From CAYRUZ01 sp964427895 (GTDB lineage: Bacteria; Patescibacteriota; Gracilibacteria; Peribacterales; Peribacteraceae): DNA of 64,000 bases. How positions within the stretch are numbered: position 1 is the stretch's first letter; each line of letters begins with the position of its first letter. Location: the NCBI GenBank assembly GCA_964427895.1, contig CAYRUZ010000001.1, positions 1 through 64,000 on the forward strand, given 5' to 3'. A program made the position numbers and the translations under genes. Below the pieces are notes generated by a model, which worked only from the letters and a program-made list of their open reading frames with translations, was not told the DNA's origin and did not search any database. Below are positions 7,975 to 16,085 of this stretch, piece by piece.

Positions 7975-8592
7975 ATGAAGTACACTGGACCCAAAGCTCG
8001 CCGCGTTCGCCGCTTCGGCGCCAACATCTACGGCTCCGACAAGTACGACAAGATCTTGTCGCGCAAGCCGTATGGCCCGGGCAAGAACGCCAAGACGCGC
8101 TCCCCGCGCCCCTCGGAGTACAGCCGCCAGCTGACGGAGAAGCAGAAGGCACGCGATATTTACGGTCTCTCCGAGAAGCAGTTCCACCTCCTCTACGTCG
8201 AATCCACCAAGAGCAAGGGCCAGACGGGCGACGTGATGAAGCAGTTGCTCGAGCGCCGTCTCGACAACGTGATTTACCGCGCCGGTCTTGCCATGACGCG
8301 CCTCCAGGCCCGTCAGTTCTCCAGCCACGGCCTCTTCCTGGTCGATGGCGTCCGCGTGAAGACTCCGAGCTTCCGCATCAAGCCGGGCAACGTCATTACC
8401 GTTCGCCCGCAAGTGAAGGATTCGCCGATCTTCGGCCCGATCAAGGAGCGCAACGAGAAGTACATGCCGCCCAAGTGGCTCAAAGTCGACGCCCGCGCAG
8501 GTCGCGTCGAAGTCGTGACCGTGCCGGATGCCGGCGACGCCGAACAGGCCGTCGACATGCGTCAGGTCGTCGAGTTTTACTCTCGCAACTAA
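7975..8592 (+). CDS. rpsD: 30S ribosomal protein uS4
   Basis: 205-residue S4, a primary 16S rRNA binder. The ATG at 7975 gives MKYTGPKARRVRRFG, which is the natural N-terminus; the frame is open upstream only as overlap with rpsK. The N-terminus lacks the zinc-binding Cys set (C-minus form). The S4 RNA-binding domain (LERRLDNVIYRAGLAMTRLQA ... SFRIKPGNVITV) lies at about residues 88-150. Preceded by a 25-nt gap, 22/25 pyrimidine. Confidence 0.97.
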   Translation: MKYTGPKARRVRRFGANIYGSDKYDKILSRKPYGPGKNAKTRSPRPSEYSRQLTEKQKARDIYGLSEKQFHLLYVESTKSKGQTGDVMKQLLERRLDNVIYRAGLAMTRLQARQFSSHGLFLVDGVRVKTPSFRIKPGNVITVRPQVKDSPIFGPIKERNEKYMPPKWLKVDARAGRVEVVTVPDAGDAEQAVDMRQVVEFYSRN

Positions 8593-8658
8593 TTTCTCCG
8601 TCCGGCGCCCACTCGGCAGCCGGGTGTCCTTCCTCCCTCCCTCTTCCTCCTCACCGTT

Positions 8659-9654
8659 ATGCACATCATTCAGGAAGAAATCGGCTTGCCCATCTTCTCC
8701 ACGCAGGCCGGAGGCCGTGGCGATGATTCGCACAAGATCTTCACCATCGCGCCCCTTCCGCCGGGATTCGGCATGACGTTGGGAAACGCCCTGCGCCGTG
8801 TCCTGCTCAGCAGCCTTCCGGGAGCCGCCATCACGTCCGCCAAGATCCGCGGCGTGCAGCATGAGTACTCCACGCTCAAGGGCGTGAAGGAGTCCGTCGT
8901 GGATGTCATGCTCAACATCAAGCAGATCAAGCTCCGCAAGCACAGCAAGGCCGCCGAGAACATCGTTCTCGACGTGAAGGGCCCCAAGATCGTCACCGCC
9001 AAGGATCTGACGATTTCGTCCGACATGGAACTGCTCAACCCGGATCTCGTCATCATGACGCTCGATAAGGGCGCCGCCGTGACGATCGATCTGACGGTGG
9101 AGAAGAACGTCGGGTACGAGCCCGCCACGGAGCGCAACAAGAAGCACCACGAGCCGGGTCTCGTGTACATCGATGCCGTCTACAGCCCGGTCGAGGCCGT
9201 CCGCTTCGACGTCGAGGCCACGCGCGTCGGTCAGCGCACGAACTTGGAAAAGCTCGTCATCGAAGTGAAGACCAATGGCTCCCTGACGGCCGACGAGGCC
9301 ATGCAGTTCGGCAGCCAGCTGCTCCAGAGCTATTTCACGTACTTCGGATCGGATAAGAAGGCCGTCGAACCGGAGTTCATGGCCGACTTCTCCCGCGCCG
9401 GCGCCCAGCAGATGGAGGAAGTGGCCGCGTCCGCCCCGATCAAGGAGAGCTACACCCCGATCGAAATCCTCAACCTCTCGCCGCGCACCCTCAATGCCCT
9501 CATCAATGCGGGTGTTGGTTCCATCGAGCAGCTCACGAAGTGCACGGAGAGCATTCTCAGCAATTTCCGCGGCTTTGGCGCCAAGGCGCTCGACGAAGTC
9601 AAAGCCACCCTCGCTTCCCGCGGCCTCAAGCTCGCCGACGAGCCGCAGGAGTAA
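8659..9654 (+). CDS. rpoA: RNA polymerase alpha subunit
   Basis: 331 residues. The N-terminal dimerisation domain shows LPPGFGMTLGNALRRVLLSSLPGAAIT and KGVKESVVDVMLNIK; the C-terminal domain (about 255-325) has IEILNLSPRTLNALINAGV, the DNA- and factor-contacting fold. The 66-nt gap upstream ends in a C/T tract of about 30 nt and has no Shine-Dalgarno sequence. Standard position between rpsD and rplQ. Confidence 0.98.
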   Translation: MHIIQEEIGLPIFSTQAGGRGDDSHKIFTIAPLPPGFGMTLGNALRRVLLSSLPGAAITSAKIRGVQHEYSTLKGVKESVVDVMLNIKQIKLRKHSKAAENIVLDVKGPKIVTAKDLTISSDMELLNPDLVIMTLDKGAAVTIDLTVEKNVGYEPATERNKKHHEPGLVYIDAVYSPVEAVRFDVEATRVGQRTNLEKLVIEVKTNGSLTADEAMQFGSQLLQSYFTYFGSDKKAVEPEFMADFSRAGAQQMEEVAASAPIKESYTPIEILNLSPRTLNALINAGVGSIEQLTKCTESILSNFRGFGAKALDEVKATLASRGLKLADEPQE

Positions 9655-9696
9655 GCCCTTGATTCCGACCCCTCTGGTCCGTACAGTTCTCCCCCC

Positions 9697-10128
9697 ATGC
9701 AGCACCGACGCTCCCGCCAACGGCTCACCGCAAAACCCGACCACGCTCGGCTGATCCTGCGTAATCTGGCCACGTCCGTCGTGTTGTACGAGTCGATCCG
9801 CACGACCCAGAAGCGCGCCAAGGTGGTGCAGCCGATCATCGATCGCCTCATCGTCGTCGCCAAGCGCGATAAGCCCCATGTGGCCATCCGTTCGATCAAT
9901 GCCGTCGTTACCGACAAGAACGCCTCCCGCAAGCTCATGGAGGTGCTCCGAACCCGCTACGCCAATCGTCCGTCTGGATTCACGCGCATCAAGGCCGCCG
10001 GCGCCCGCAAGGGTGATGGCGCACGCCTGGTCGACCTGAGTCTGATCGACGACAAGGCTCCTGCCGCTGCGGCTGCTCCGAAGAAGGAGGCTAAGGCGAA
10101 GAAGGCCGCTACCCCTGCCAAAGCATGA
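9697..10128 (+). CDS. rplQ: 50S ribosomal protein bL17
   Basis: L17 core at residues 1-117 (MQHRRSRQRLTAKPDHARLI, LATSVVLYESIRTT, FTRIKAAGARKGDGA, LVDLSLID) followed by an Ala/Lys-rich tail of about 25 residues, giving 143 in total against ~115-125 normally. The stop overlaps the rplM start as ATGA. Six C residues directly precede the ATG. Confidence 0.96.
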   Translation: MQHRRSRQRLTAKPDHARLILRNLATSVVLYESIRTTQKRAKVVQPIIDRLIVVAKRDKPHVAIRSINAVVTDKNASRKLMEVLRTRYANRPSGFTRIKAAGARKGDGARLVDLSLIDDKAPAAAAAPKKEAKAKKAATPAKA

Positions 10129-10541
10129 AGACGACCATCGTGAAACCAGCGGCACCCAAGTGGCTGCACATCGACGCGACGGGCAAGTCGCTCGGCCGCC
10201 TGGCCGTGTTGGCTGCCAATCGCCTCCGCGGCAAGCACCGCGCGACGTTCGCCCCGCACCAGCTCTGTGGTGATCATGTGATCATCACGAACGCCGGCAA
10301 GGTCGCTCTTCCGCCCAAGAAGGGCCTGCGCAAGACGTACTACCGCCACACGGGACACCCGGGTGGTCTCAAGGTGACGCGTCTCGACACGATGATCGAA
10401 AAGAAGCCGGTTGAGGTGATTGAGCGCGCCGTAAAGGGCATGCTCCCCGGCAACCGCCTCCGCCAGCAGATGCTCCGCCGCCTCCACGTCTTTGCCGAGG
10501 CAGAGCACCCCTACGACGCCCAGAAGCCCACGACCCTGTAA
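10125..10541 (+). CDS. rplM: 50S ribosomal protein uL13
   Basis: 138-residue L13. Features: WLHIDATGKSLGRLAVLAA near the N-terminus, GDHVIITNAGKV, YYRHTGHPGGLK, and the diagnostic VKGMLPGNRLRQQMLRRLHV with AEHPYDAQKP at the end. Coupled by overlap to rplQ and followed by rpsI, the normal L13-S9 pair joined to the alpha operon. Confidence 0.97.
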   Translation: MKTTIVKPAAPKWLHIDATGKSLGRLAVLAANRLRGKHRATFAPHQLCGDHVIITNAGKVALPPKKGLRKTYYRHTGHPGGLKVTRLDTMIEKKPVEVIERAVKGMLPGNRLRQQMLRRLHVFAEAEHPYDAQKPTTL

Positions 10542-10562
10542 TCCACCCTCTCGACCCCCCTT

Positions 10563-10958
10563 ATGAGCAATCGTCAGTACTTCGGCACAACGGGTAAGCG
10601 CAAGACATCCGTTGCGCGCGTGAAGCTGTTCCAGGACGGCGACGGCAAGGTGACGGTCAACGGTATGAAGATCGCCGAGTATTTCGCCGGCGTGCAGGTG
10701 GAGAACGCCGTCGCGCCGCTGCGCCTGACGAGCAACGAGAAGAATTTCGACGTCGATGCCCGCGTATCGGGCGGCGGCAAGATGTCTCAGAGCGACGCGA
10801 TGCGCCACGGCATCACCCGCGCGCTTTTGCTTATCAGCCCTGAACTCCGCATTGAACTGAAGCGCGCCGGATTCCTCCGCCGCGACGCTCGTATCAAAGA
10901 GCGCAAGAAGCCGGGTCTGCACCGCGCACGCCGCGCACCGCAGTTCTCCAAGCGCTAA
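10563..10958 (+). CDS. rpsI: 30S ribosomal protein uS9
   Basis: 131-residue S9 with GTTGKRKTSVARVKL at the N-terminus, VSGGGKMSQSDAMRHGITRAL in the middle and the C-terminal KKPGLHRARRAPQFSKR, whose last residues reach the decoding centre. The 21-nt upstream gap is 18/21 pyrimidine. Last gene of the ribosomal cluster; composition drops sharply to AT-rich right after it. Confidence 0.97.
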   Translation: MSNRQYFGTTGKRKTSVARVKLFQDGDGKVTVNGMKIAEYFAGVQVENAVAPLRLTSNEKNFDVDARVSGGGKMSQSDAMRHGITRALLLISPELRIELKRAGFLRRDARIKERKKPGLHRARRAPQFSKR

Positions 10959-11000
10959 ATATTGCGGCATATTTAGTCCTATCTTTGCTATCATTTTGTT

Positions 11001-11879
11001 ATGGGCAAAGACTCAAAGGGTGCCAAAGTCGATTTTAGGACAATTGAGCGCAAACTTAGGAATACCCAGATCTTTGCAGCCGTTTTATTTGTATTATTTA
11101 TCTTAAACACCTTCTTAAGTGCACTTGAATTGCCCTATAGGTTTTTTAATTTGAGTAATTTGTACGCATCGCATAACAAAGAGGAATTTGCTGAAGCCGA
11201 AACAAAATTGAATCAACTGAGTACAGGTGTAAATGTTGATTATATTGAGAATCTATTCGGCAAAGCCAAGTATCAAACAAAACTTTCGGATATTTGCGGC
11301 GAGCAAGATGCACCTTCGATTTGTAAATACGGTGCAAGCTACATCTTTGGGTTCACTTTTGACTATCTATCTTTGGAATTTATAACTGATACTAATAAGT
11401 CGGTGATGGCGTATTCAATCTCAACCAGAATTCCTGAATTTAATCCAAAAATTCAAATTTTTTTAACAAGAGATGAGGCGCTGACTGAGGTCATTTTAGG
11501 TAAAACAGCTTTTAGCGAATTACCACCGCCTGTCTCTGGCTCTTGGCTAGTTATGCATCGAGAGGGTTATGTTTCTGGAACCGGAAATGTTTATTTTATG
11601 AAAACATATAAATCCGGTGATTATGCTTCGCAGAATTTGTATGGCTTTACTGCATACGAAAGCAGATTTGGAAACAAGTTTGCCCCTTACTTTGATTGTC
11701 CGGATTATCAACTTTTGGAGCAGGAGCACGATTTTTATGACCAAAACAGGTCAAATCCAGTGATAGAAGAAAAAATAAATGACATGGAAAAAACCTGCAA
11801 AATTGCGACATTGTGGATTATTGCGAATCGCGAAGGCATTGAACCGACTGATTTCATTTCAGAAACCTTCATTGATTAA
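11001..11879 (+). CDS. membrane-anchored protein of unknown function, AT-rich gene
   Basis: 292 residues, not recognised. One membrane helix at about 24-45 follows a basic cytoplasmic N-terminus, so the rest is probably outside the membrane. The outer part is mixed alpha/beta in character and has several Cys (CGEQDAPSIC, a Cys in FDCPDYQ and one in EKTCKIA) that could form disulfides. G+C is about 37%, far below both neighbours, which suggests recent acquisition. A -10 hexamer TATCAT (10,989-10,994) ends 6 nt before the ATG, so the mRNA should be leaderless. Confidence 0.8.
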   Translation: MGKDSKGAKVDFRTIERKLRNTQIFAAVLFVLFILNTFLSALELPYRFFNLSNLYASHNKEEFAEAETKLNQLSTGVNVDYIENLFGKAKYQTKLSDICGEQDAPSICKYGASYIFGFTFDYLSLEFITDTNKSVMAYSISTRIPEFNPKIQIFLTRDEALTEVILGKTAFSELPPPVSGSWLVMHREGYVSGTGNVYFMKTYKSGDYASQNLYGFTAYESRFGNKFAPYFDCPDYQLLEQEHDFYDQNRSNPVIEEKINDMEKTCKIATLWIIANREGIEPTDFISETFID

Positions 11880-11932
11880 TTCAGCCTATTAAAATCTACT
11901 GTGCGTTTTTGTCATTCGCTGGCGTGGCTGCA

Positions 11933-11962
11933 TTGCCGGTTTGACCAGTGCGGATCTAGAAT
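11933..11962 (+). promoter_or_regulatory. promoter for lipoprotein gene at 11,970 (leaderless)
   Basis: TTGCCG (11,933-11,938), 18-nt spacer, TAGAAT (11,957-11,962), then 7 nt to GTG 11,970. The hexamer position decides the start codon: it would lie inside the coding region if the more upstream GTG at 11,901 were used. Confidence 0.6.
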
Positions 11963-11969
11963 CGTCTCC

Positions 11970-13091
11970 GTGCTTCGCGCCTCCCGAAGAATCGGTTTTT
12001 TGGCACTCAGTCTCAGCCTGATGGCTTCTTTGGCCGCGTGTTCGCCGGAGAAGAAGCCCGTGGCGATGGAGACGTACACTGCCGAAGAGGGCTTTTCCAT
12101 CGAGTATCCGCAGCATTGGACGGTGGAGCAGCAGCCGTGGAACGACGAGACGCAGATGCGCGGCGGCATCGTCATCACGCCCGAGCAGGATCCACGCAAC
12201 CCCTATCAGACGCCGCCGCAGCGCATCACGCTGACCGGCTACGTCAATTTGGACCGCGTCCTCGGACGCCTGCCGTCCACGAAGGATTACGCCAAGGAAG
12301 TGCTCCTGAAGGGCGAAGACGTGGTTGAGAGCCTCCCCGCCACCATCGATGGTAACGAGGCCTTCATCGCCCAGACGAAGAACGCCAAGACGGGAGAGCG
12401 GGGATTGGTCGCCCTCTTCTATGCCGATTCCAAGAAGAAGGCCAACCAGTCGGTTCTTCTCTCCATCGCCTACCGTGCCAAGGACGACACCTTCGACGAG
12501 TCCTTGGGACGGTCTGCCATCACATCTTTCCGCGAGAAGATCCTGGAAACGGCCGAGCAGCGCCAATTGGCCATGCAGCAGCAGCAGCGCGATTTCCTGG
12601 AGCGTTTCGGCGATATCTCGCCGAATTACGTTCCCCAGAACTTCGTCTCGCCGCGACCGCCGTCCGTGATGCTCGTGCGCCAGGAGGACGACACCTTCCG
12701 CGTCATCCTCAAGCACTTCATTTGCGGGAATACGCCCGTTCGCTCCGAAGTGATGAGTATCACCAAGGTGCCAGGCGAGGAATTGCAGAAGAAATCCCTT
12801 AAGGATTACCTCAAAGCCGAGGTGGATCGCACTCTTAAGTCCGACGGGCAGAGCAAGCTGTTGGCCATGACCGTCGGCTCGTCGCCGGGATATCTCGTGA
12901 CGCGCCCGAATTCACAGCTACCCGTGAAGCTGATGTGGACCTCCAATGATTTCTTCTACAACATCTTCATCACGAACGACGTGGAGGAGTGCCGCGTTTC
13001 CGACGACGAAATCCTCAAGACGGCTGAGTCGCTTCTGGCCTCGATGAACCAGCCGGCGCCTCTCGCGTCGGTGTTGCGGGCCCAGCGCTGA
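11970..13091 (+). CDS. lipoprotein with PsbP-like N-terminal domain
   Basis: 373 residues from GTG 11,970. The N-terminus is a lipoprotein signal (LRASRRIGFLALSLSLMASL) with lipobox LAAC. The following domain begins with EEGFSIEYPQHWTVEQQ, the pattern typical of PsbP-like/surface lipoproteins that start with a beta strand and a conserved YP..W. A Gln-rich helix (about 205-220) separates a second similar-sized domain containing two Cys. No catalytic motif is visible. The protein at 26,318-26,950 has the same opening motif, so the two may be distant paralogues. Likely surface-exposed; role unknown. Confidence 0.82.
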   Translation: MLRASRRIGFLALSLSLMASLAACSPEKKPVAMETYTAEEGFSIEYPQHWTVEQQPWNDETQMRGGIVITPEQDPRNPYQTPPQRITLTGYVNLDRVLGRLPSTKDYAKEVLLKGEDVVESLPATIDGNEAFIAQTKNAKTGERGLVALFYADSKKKANQSVLLSIAYRAKDDTFDESLGRSAITSFREKILETAEQRQLAMQQQQRDFLERFGDISPNYVPQNFVSPRPPSVMLVRQEDDTFRVILKHFICGNTPVRSEVMSITKVPGEELQKKSLKDYLKAEVDRTLKSDGQSKLLAMTVGSSPGYLVTRPNSQLPVKLMWTSNDFFYNIFITNDVEECRVSDDEILKTAESLLASMNQPAPLASVLRAQR

Positions 13092-13094
13092 GCT

Positions 13095-13451
13095 TCAGGC
13101 CACGAGGACCTTCACGTAGTACAGACTCACGCCCTCCGGGGTGTCGAGGATGAATTGGGATTCCACCTGGTTGAGCTGGATGATCGTTTGGCACATGCGC
13201 AGCAGCATGCGGGGAGGCAGGCTGATGCCGCTTTCGAGGCATGTGGCACACAAACCGGCCGCATCGCGGGAACGCAGGTAATTCTCGCCTTTCTGACGAA
13301 TGACCGTGGAAAGCGTCTCGTGGACGCTCGTGACGTACTTATCGACGAACGTTTCCAGTTCCTCCATCGGAAGATCATGGATCTCCGGGAGCGCCTCGAC
13401 GATGTCGAGGTCGGTCTGGATGGCGCGGGCGATGCACGTTTCGATCGACAT
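13095..13451 (-). CDS. conserved-looking small protein, unknown function
   Basis: 118 residues from ATG 13,451 (MSIETCIARAIQ). Acidic and helical in the first half, with GLCATCLESG (CxxC) in the second half and MCQTIIQLNQ after it. The CxxC pair could bind zinc with other residues or act in redox chemistry; I do not recognise the family. It has a promoter on the minus strand with a ~27-nt leader that contains no well-placed Shine-Dalgarno sequence. Tail to tail with the lipoprotein gene, 3 nt apart. Confidence 0.72.
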   Translation of the reverse strand: MSIETCIARAIQTDLDIVEALPEIHDLPMEELETFVDKYVTSVHETLSTVIRQKGENYLRSRDAAGLCATCLESGISLPPRMLLRMCQTIIQLNQVESQFILDTPEGVSLYYVKVLVA

Positions 13452-13484
13452 GGGGGTTGTGTGTTTGTGTGCGGAAATCTCCCC

Positions 13485-13513
13485 ATGATAGCACGTTCGG
13501 GGTTTTCCTTCAA
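13485..13513 (-). promoter_or_regulatory. promoter for the 118-residue protein
   Basis: On the minus strand: TTGAAG (13,508-13,513), 17-nt spacer, TATCAT (13,485-13,490) with an extended TGC directly before it. Confidence 0.55.
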
Positions 13514-13546
13514 GACAAGCGCTCGCGTCGGACGGAAGAGGGCAAT

Positions 13547-13574
13547 TTGACAAAAACAAAATATTGTTTACATT
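13547..13574 (+). promoter_or_regulatory. strong promoter for the MFS transporter, long leader
   Basis: TTGACA (13,547-13,552), 16-nt spacer, TACATT (13,569-13,574). The -35 is a perfect consensus. The predicted leader to GTG 13,739 is about 155-160 nt, unusually long for this window, and contains a 14-bp palindrome. Confidence 0.6.
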
Positions 13575-13651
13575 GCGTGACATGCACGAACAAATCCCTT
13601 TGTCTCGCTTCGTTGCTTCACATCACTGAGAGAGCCTTTTTCGGGTCCAGT

Positions 13652-13665
13652 TCTCGCGCGCGAGA
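13652..13665 (+). promoter_or_regulatory. 14-bp perfect palindrome in the MFS leader
   Basis: TCTCGCGCGCGAGA reads the same on both strands. It lies about 70 nt after the predicted transcription start of the transporter gene. It may be a repressor operator or, with flanking GGTC/GACC-like pairing, the tip of a leader RNA hairpin. Confidence 0.4.
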
Positions 13666-13738
13666 CCTGCACCGGTGATAGGAAAGCATTCTACGTTTCT
13701 TCGTTTCAAGACAGTCAACCCAGCAAGGAGTGTGTGTC

Positions 13739-14956
13739 GTGGGAAATCTCACCCGTCTGTTCGTCGTTCGTTTCACTACCGCCCTGCTTTTTTCCAGTGC
13801 GGTGTTCGTCCCGTTTCTGGCGAGCATCGGCGCGCCCGACGAGGGCGTCTTCGTTATCGAAGCCGTCTTCATGGCGGTCTGGGCCATCGCCGCCATTCCC
13901 TGCGGGCGTCTGTCGGATCGCTGGTCGCGCAGCGGCATGATGCAAATCGGCACGGCCATCGGCTGCGTCGCATTCTGCCTCTACGCCTGCGCGACGGAGT
14001 TCTGGCACAGCCTCGTCGCAGAAGCGCTGCTCGCCGTGGGGTTCGCCTTTCAGGTGTCCTCCATCGAGCCGCTCGTCGTCGAAACACTGCTCTCCACGGG
14101 CGACGAAGACCGCTGCAGAGCAGAACTCGGCCGCCAGTCCGCGGCATGGATGTGGGGGAGTGCCCTTGCGAGCGTCCTGGGGGCTCTCATCGCCCTCCTC
14201 GGCCTTCGCTGGACCATGATCCTCAGTATCCCCCCGCAGATTGTCGCATTCATTGCGACGCTGGGCTTGCAGGACCCCGCACGGCGCAAGAGCCATCCCT
14301 CGTTCTGGGCCACCCTCCACGGACTCACTCTCCAGTGCCCGCTGCGGCTCTCGGTGGTGGCGTTCAACGGCGTGGTGTTCCCGATCCTGCTTTGCCTGTC
14401 GTGGTTCATGCAGGTGCATCTCAAACAGGGGGAGTTCCATGTCTTCGTCTTCGGCATCGCCAACATGTCCGCGCTGCTACTGTCCGGACTGGTATCGCAT
14501 TTCACCCACACGCTGGAAAAGCGCGGTGTAAGCGATCGCTTGCTGCTGTGCACCGTAGCGGTGGTGATGTCCACTGCGCTCCTCGCCCCGAGCTATCTCG
14601 GGGCAAGCGCGGCTGTCGTCGCCATCTGTCTCGGTCGTGTGGCATCCGGGATGAACCAGCCGGTTATGTCCGATATCCTCGCGCGCCTGGCACGCCGCGA
14701 AGACCACTCGACCGTGGTCGCGATCCAAGTGGTGCTGCAGCGGTCCGTGTTCGCCCTTATCTGCCCGTTCATCGTCATAGGCATGCGCACCATGCCGTTA
14801 GTTGATGTCATGTGGTGGACGGGCATCGGGGCGCTGTGCTGCTTCGTCCTCGCGTACGCAACGATGCAGGTTTACTGGCATCGCATGCCCGAGCGCATCA
14901 TCGCAGAGCCCACGGATCTGCCACCGGATCCCGTGGAGGAACATGCAGTGATGTGA
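13739..14956 (+). CDS. MFS-type transporter
   Basis: 405 residues with about 12 hydrophobic segments in two halves. After helix 2 the loop GRLSDRWSRSG matches the MFS loop 2-3 motif (G...D...R). GTG 13,739 is chosen because AAGGAG (13,725-13,730) lies 8 nt upstream, one of the better Shine-Dalgarno sites in the window; a GTG at 13,730 overlaps that site. Substrate cannot be inferred; drug or metabolite efflux is the usual role of such small MFS proteins. The long leader with a palindrome hints at regulated expression. Confidence 0.88.
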   Translation: MGNLTRLFVVRFTTALLFSSAVFVPFLASIGAPDEGVFVIEAVFMAVWAIAAIPCGRLSDRWSRSGMMQIGTAIGCVAFCLYACATEFWHSLVAEALLAVGFAFQVSSIEPLVVETLLSTGDEDRCRAELGRQSAAWMWGSALASVLGALIALLGLRWTMILSIPPQIVAFIATLGLQDPARRKSHPSFWATLHGLTLQCPLRLSVVAFNGVVFPILLCLSWFMQVHLKQGEFHVFVFGIANMSALLLSGLVSHFTHTLEKRGVSDRLLLCTVAVVMSTALLAPSYLGASAAVVAICLGRVASGMNQPVMSDILARLARREDHSTVVAIQVVLQRSVFALICPFIVIGMRTMPLVDVMWWTGIGALCCFVLAYATMQVYWHRMPERIIAEPTDLPPDPVEEHAVM

Positions 14957-15013
14957 CGTGGAATGTCCTCTCGCCGATTGTTTCGGGCCCCCTGCTTCGC
15001 ATGGGGTCCGTAT

Positions 15014-15211
15014 TTAGGCTGCCGTGGCGTAGCGGGAGTCATTGTTCAGAAACCCCCGCTCGCGCTTGCGCTTCTGCTGCTCCACTTGGATTTGGCGCAG
15101 CAATCGCGCGGCGGCTGATCGGTCGGCTGCGGACTGGGCGGTACGCTCGCGCTTCGCCAGCAGCTGGGCGGCGGCGCGGACGCGCTCTTTGTCGGATGTC
15201 GTTGAATGCAT
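15014..15211 (-). CDS. small basic protein, unknown
   Basis: 65 residues, Lys/Arg/Gln/Ala-rich and almost entirely helical (about residues 5-52), ending NNDSRYATAA. No recognised family. It fills the gap after the MFS gene on the other strand. Codon use is like that of neighbours, but there is no clear Shine-Dalgarno or -10 element near the start, so it may be spurious. A GC-rich imperfect hairpin (about 14,987-15,008) lies between it and the MFS gene and could be a terminator. Confidence 0.4.
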   Translation of the reverse strand: MHSTTSDKERVRAAAQLLAKRERTAQSAADRSAAARLLRQIQVEQQKRKRERGFLNNDSRYATAA

Positions 15212-15321
15212 AGAAAACGGGGAAAGGAGCGCACGACAACGCGTGCATGGTGAAAGACGGGTCAGTCGCGTGCTTCTTTCGCCAAAGCATTTGCTATTTC
15301 TTCATTTTCTGTCGAGACGGA

Positions 15322-16065
15322 TTATCGCGGCGGCACCGGGGTCAACGGCGGTACCGGAGGCACCGGCGTCTGAGGCTGTTGGGGACTTCCTCGGAAGAAA
15401 TTCACGACGCGGTCCGTATAGGGACGCGCGATGGGCGGCACGAGCGCGTTGAGTCCGCCGACGAATCCTCGCTGGAAGAAATCGCCGATGATCTTTCCGT
15501 ACATCAGGTACCAGCTGTATTCCCAGGCCTTGCTGCCGATGGTGCGCATTCTGCGCCCCCAATCGCTGGAGAACATCTGCACCGGCCAGCTCAGCAGCCA
15601 GGTGGCTCCTCCGATGATGCCGCCGAGAACCGGCAGCTTGAAGGCACCCGGAAGCTCCTGATACACGCGCATGCCGACGTTCACGCCGTCGGATGGCGAG
15701 GGGAGACCGATGTTACGGGCGGCCTGGTCGACCGACGTGCCCACGCCGCTCAGCGGCGCTGCGGCGACCTGGATGCCGCGTTCGACGGCGACGGTGAGTT
15801 GATCGAGGAAATGCCCCGTGCTCATCGCGGCCGAGCGGATGGAATCCTGCGCTGGCGCGAGGGCGGTGTTGCGGCTTAATTGCAGTACGCGCAGCGCGTC
15901 GAAGAGCTGGCCGGTGTCGCCCGTCTGCGCAGCGCTGAAGAAGGCGGACACTTCCGGGATGGACGTGTGGGGCGTCAGGGTGTTTGCCAATGTCGTGAGC
16001 TGCGTTTGCGTGTCGCTCGGGAGTCGCTGGTTTTCACCAAGGATTTCGAATCGCGGAGGAGTCAT
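15322..16065 (-). CDS. hypothetical protein with hydrophobic middle and Pro-rich tail
   Basis: 247 residues, not recognised. The N-terminal 100 residues look soluble and helical; a Gly/Trp-rich hydrophobic stretch (GGIIGGATWLLSW, about 146-160) could be membrane-associated; the C-terminus is Pro/Gln/Val-rich (PVPPVPPLTPVPPR). On the minus strand TATAAT (16,073-16,078) ends 7 nt before the ATG, a perfect -10 placed for a leaderless transcript. No neighbour suggests a role. Confidence 0.75.
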   Translation of the reverse strand: MTPPRFEILGENQRLPSDTQTQLTTLANTLTPHTSIPEVSAFFSAAQTGDTGQLFDALRVLQLSRNTALAPAQDSIRSAAMSTGHFLDQLTVAVERGIQVAAAPLSGVGTSVDQAARNIGLPSPSDGVNVGMRVYQELPGAFKLPVLGGIIGGATWLLSWPVQMFSSDWGRRMRTIGSKAWEYSWYLMYGKIIGDFFQRGFVGGLNALVPPIARPYTDRVVNFFRGSPQQPQTPVPPVPPLTPVPPR

Positions 16066-16085
16066 AAAGTATATTATACAATAAT

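Noticed and set aside
7897..10155. 752-codon minus-strand frame opposite rpsD-rpoA-rplQ
   Set aside because: Covers three certain genes, has biased Arg/Leu/Asp-rich composition and no domain; a GC-rich shadow.
13600..13738. Possible TPP riboswitch before the MFS gene
   Set aside because: A CTGAGA and a weak ACCTG are present, but the other conserved parts and pairing of the THI element are not.
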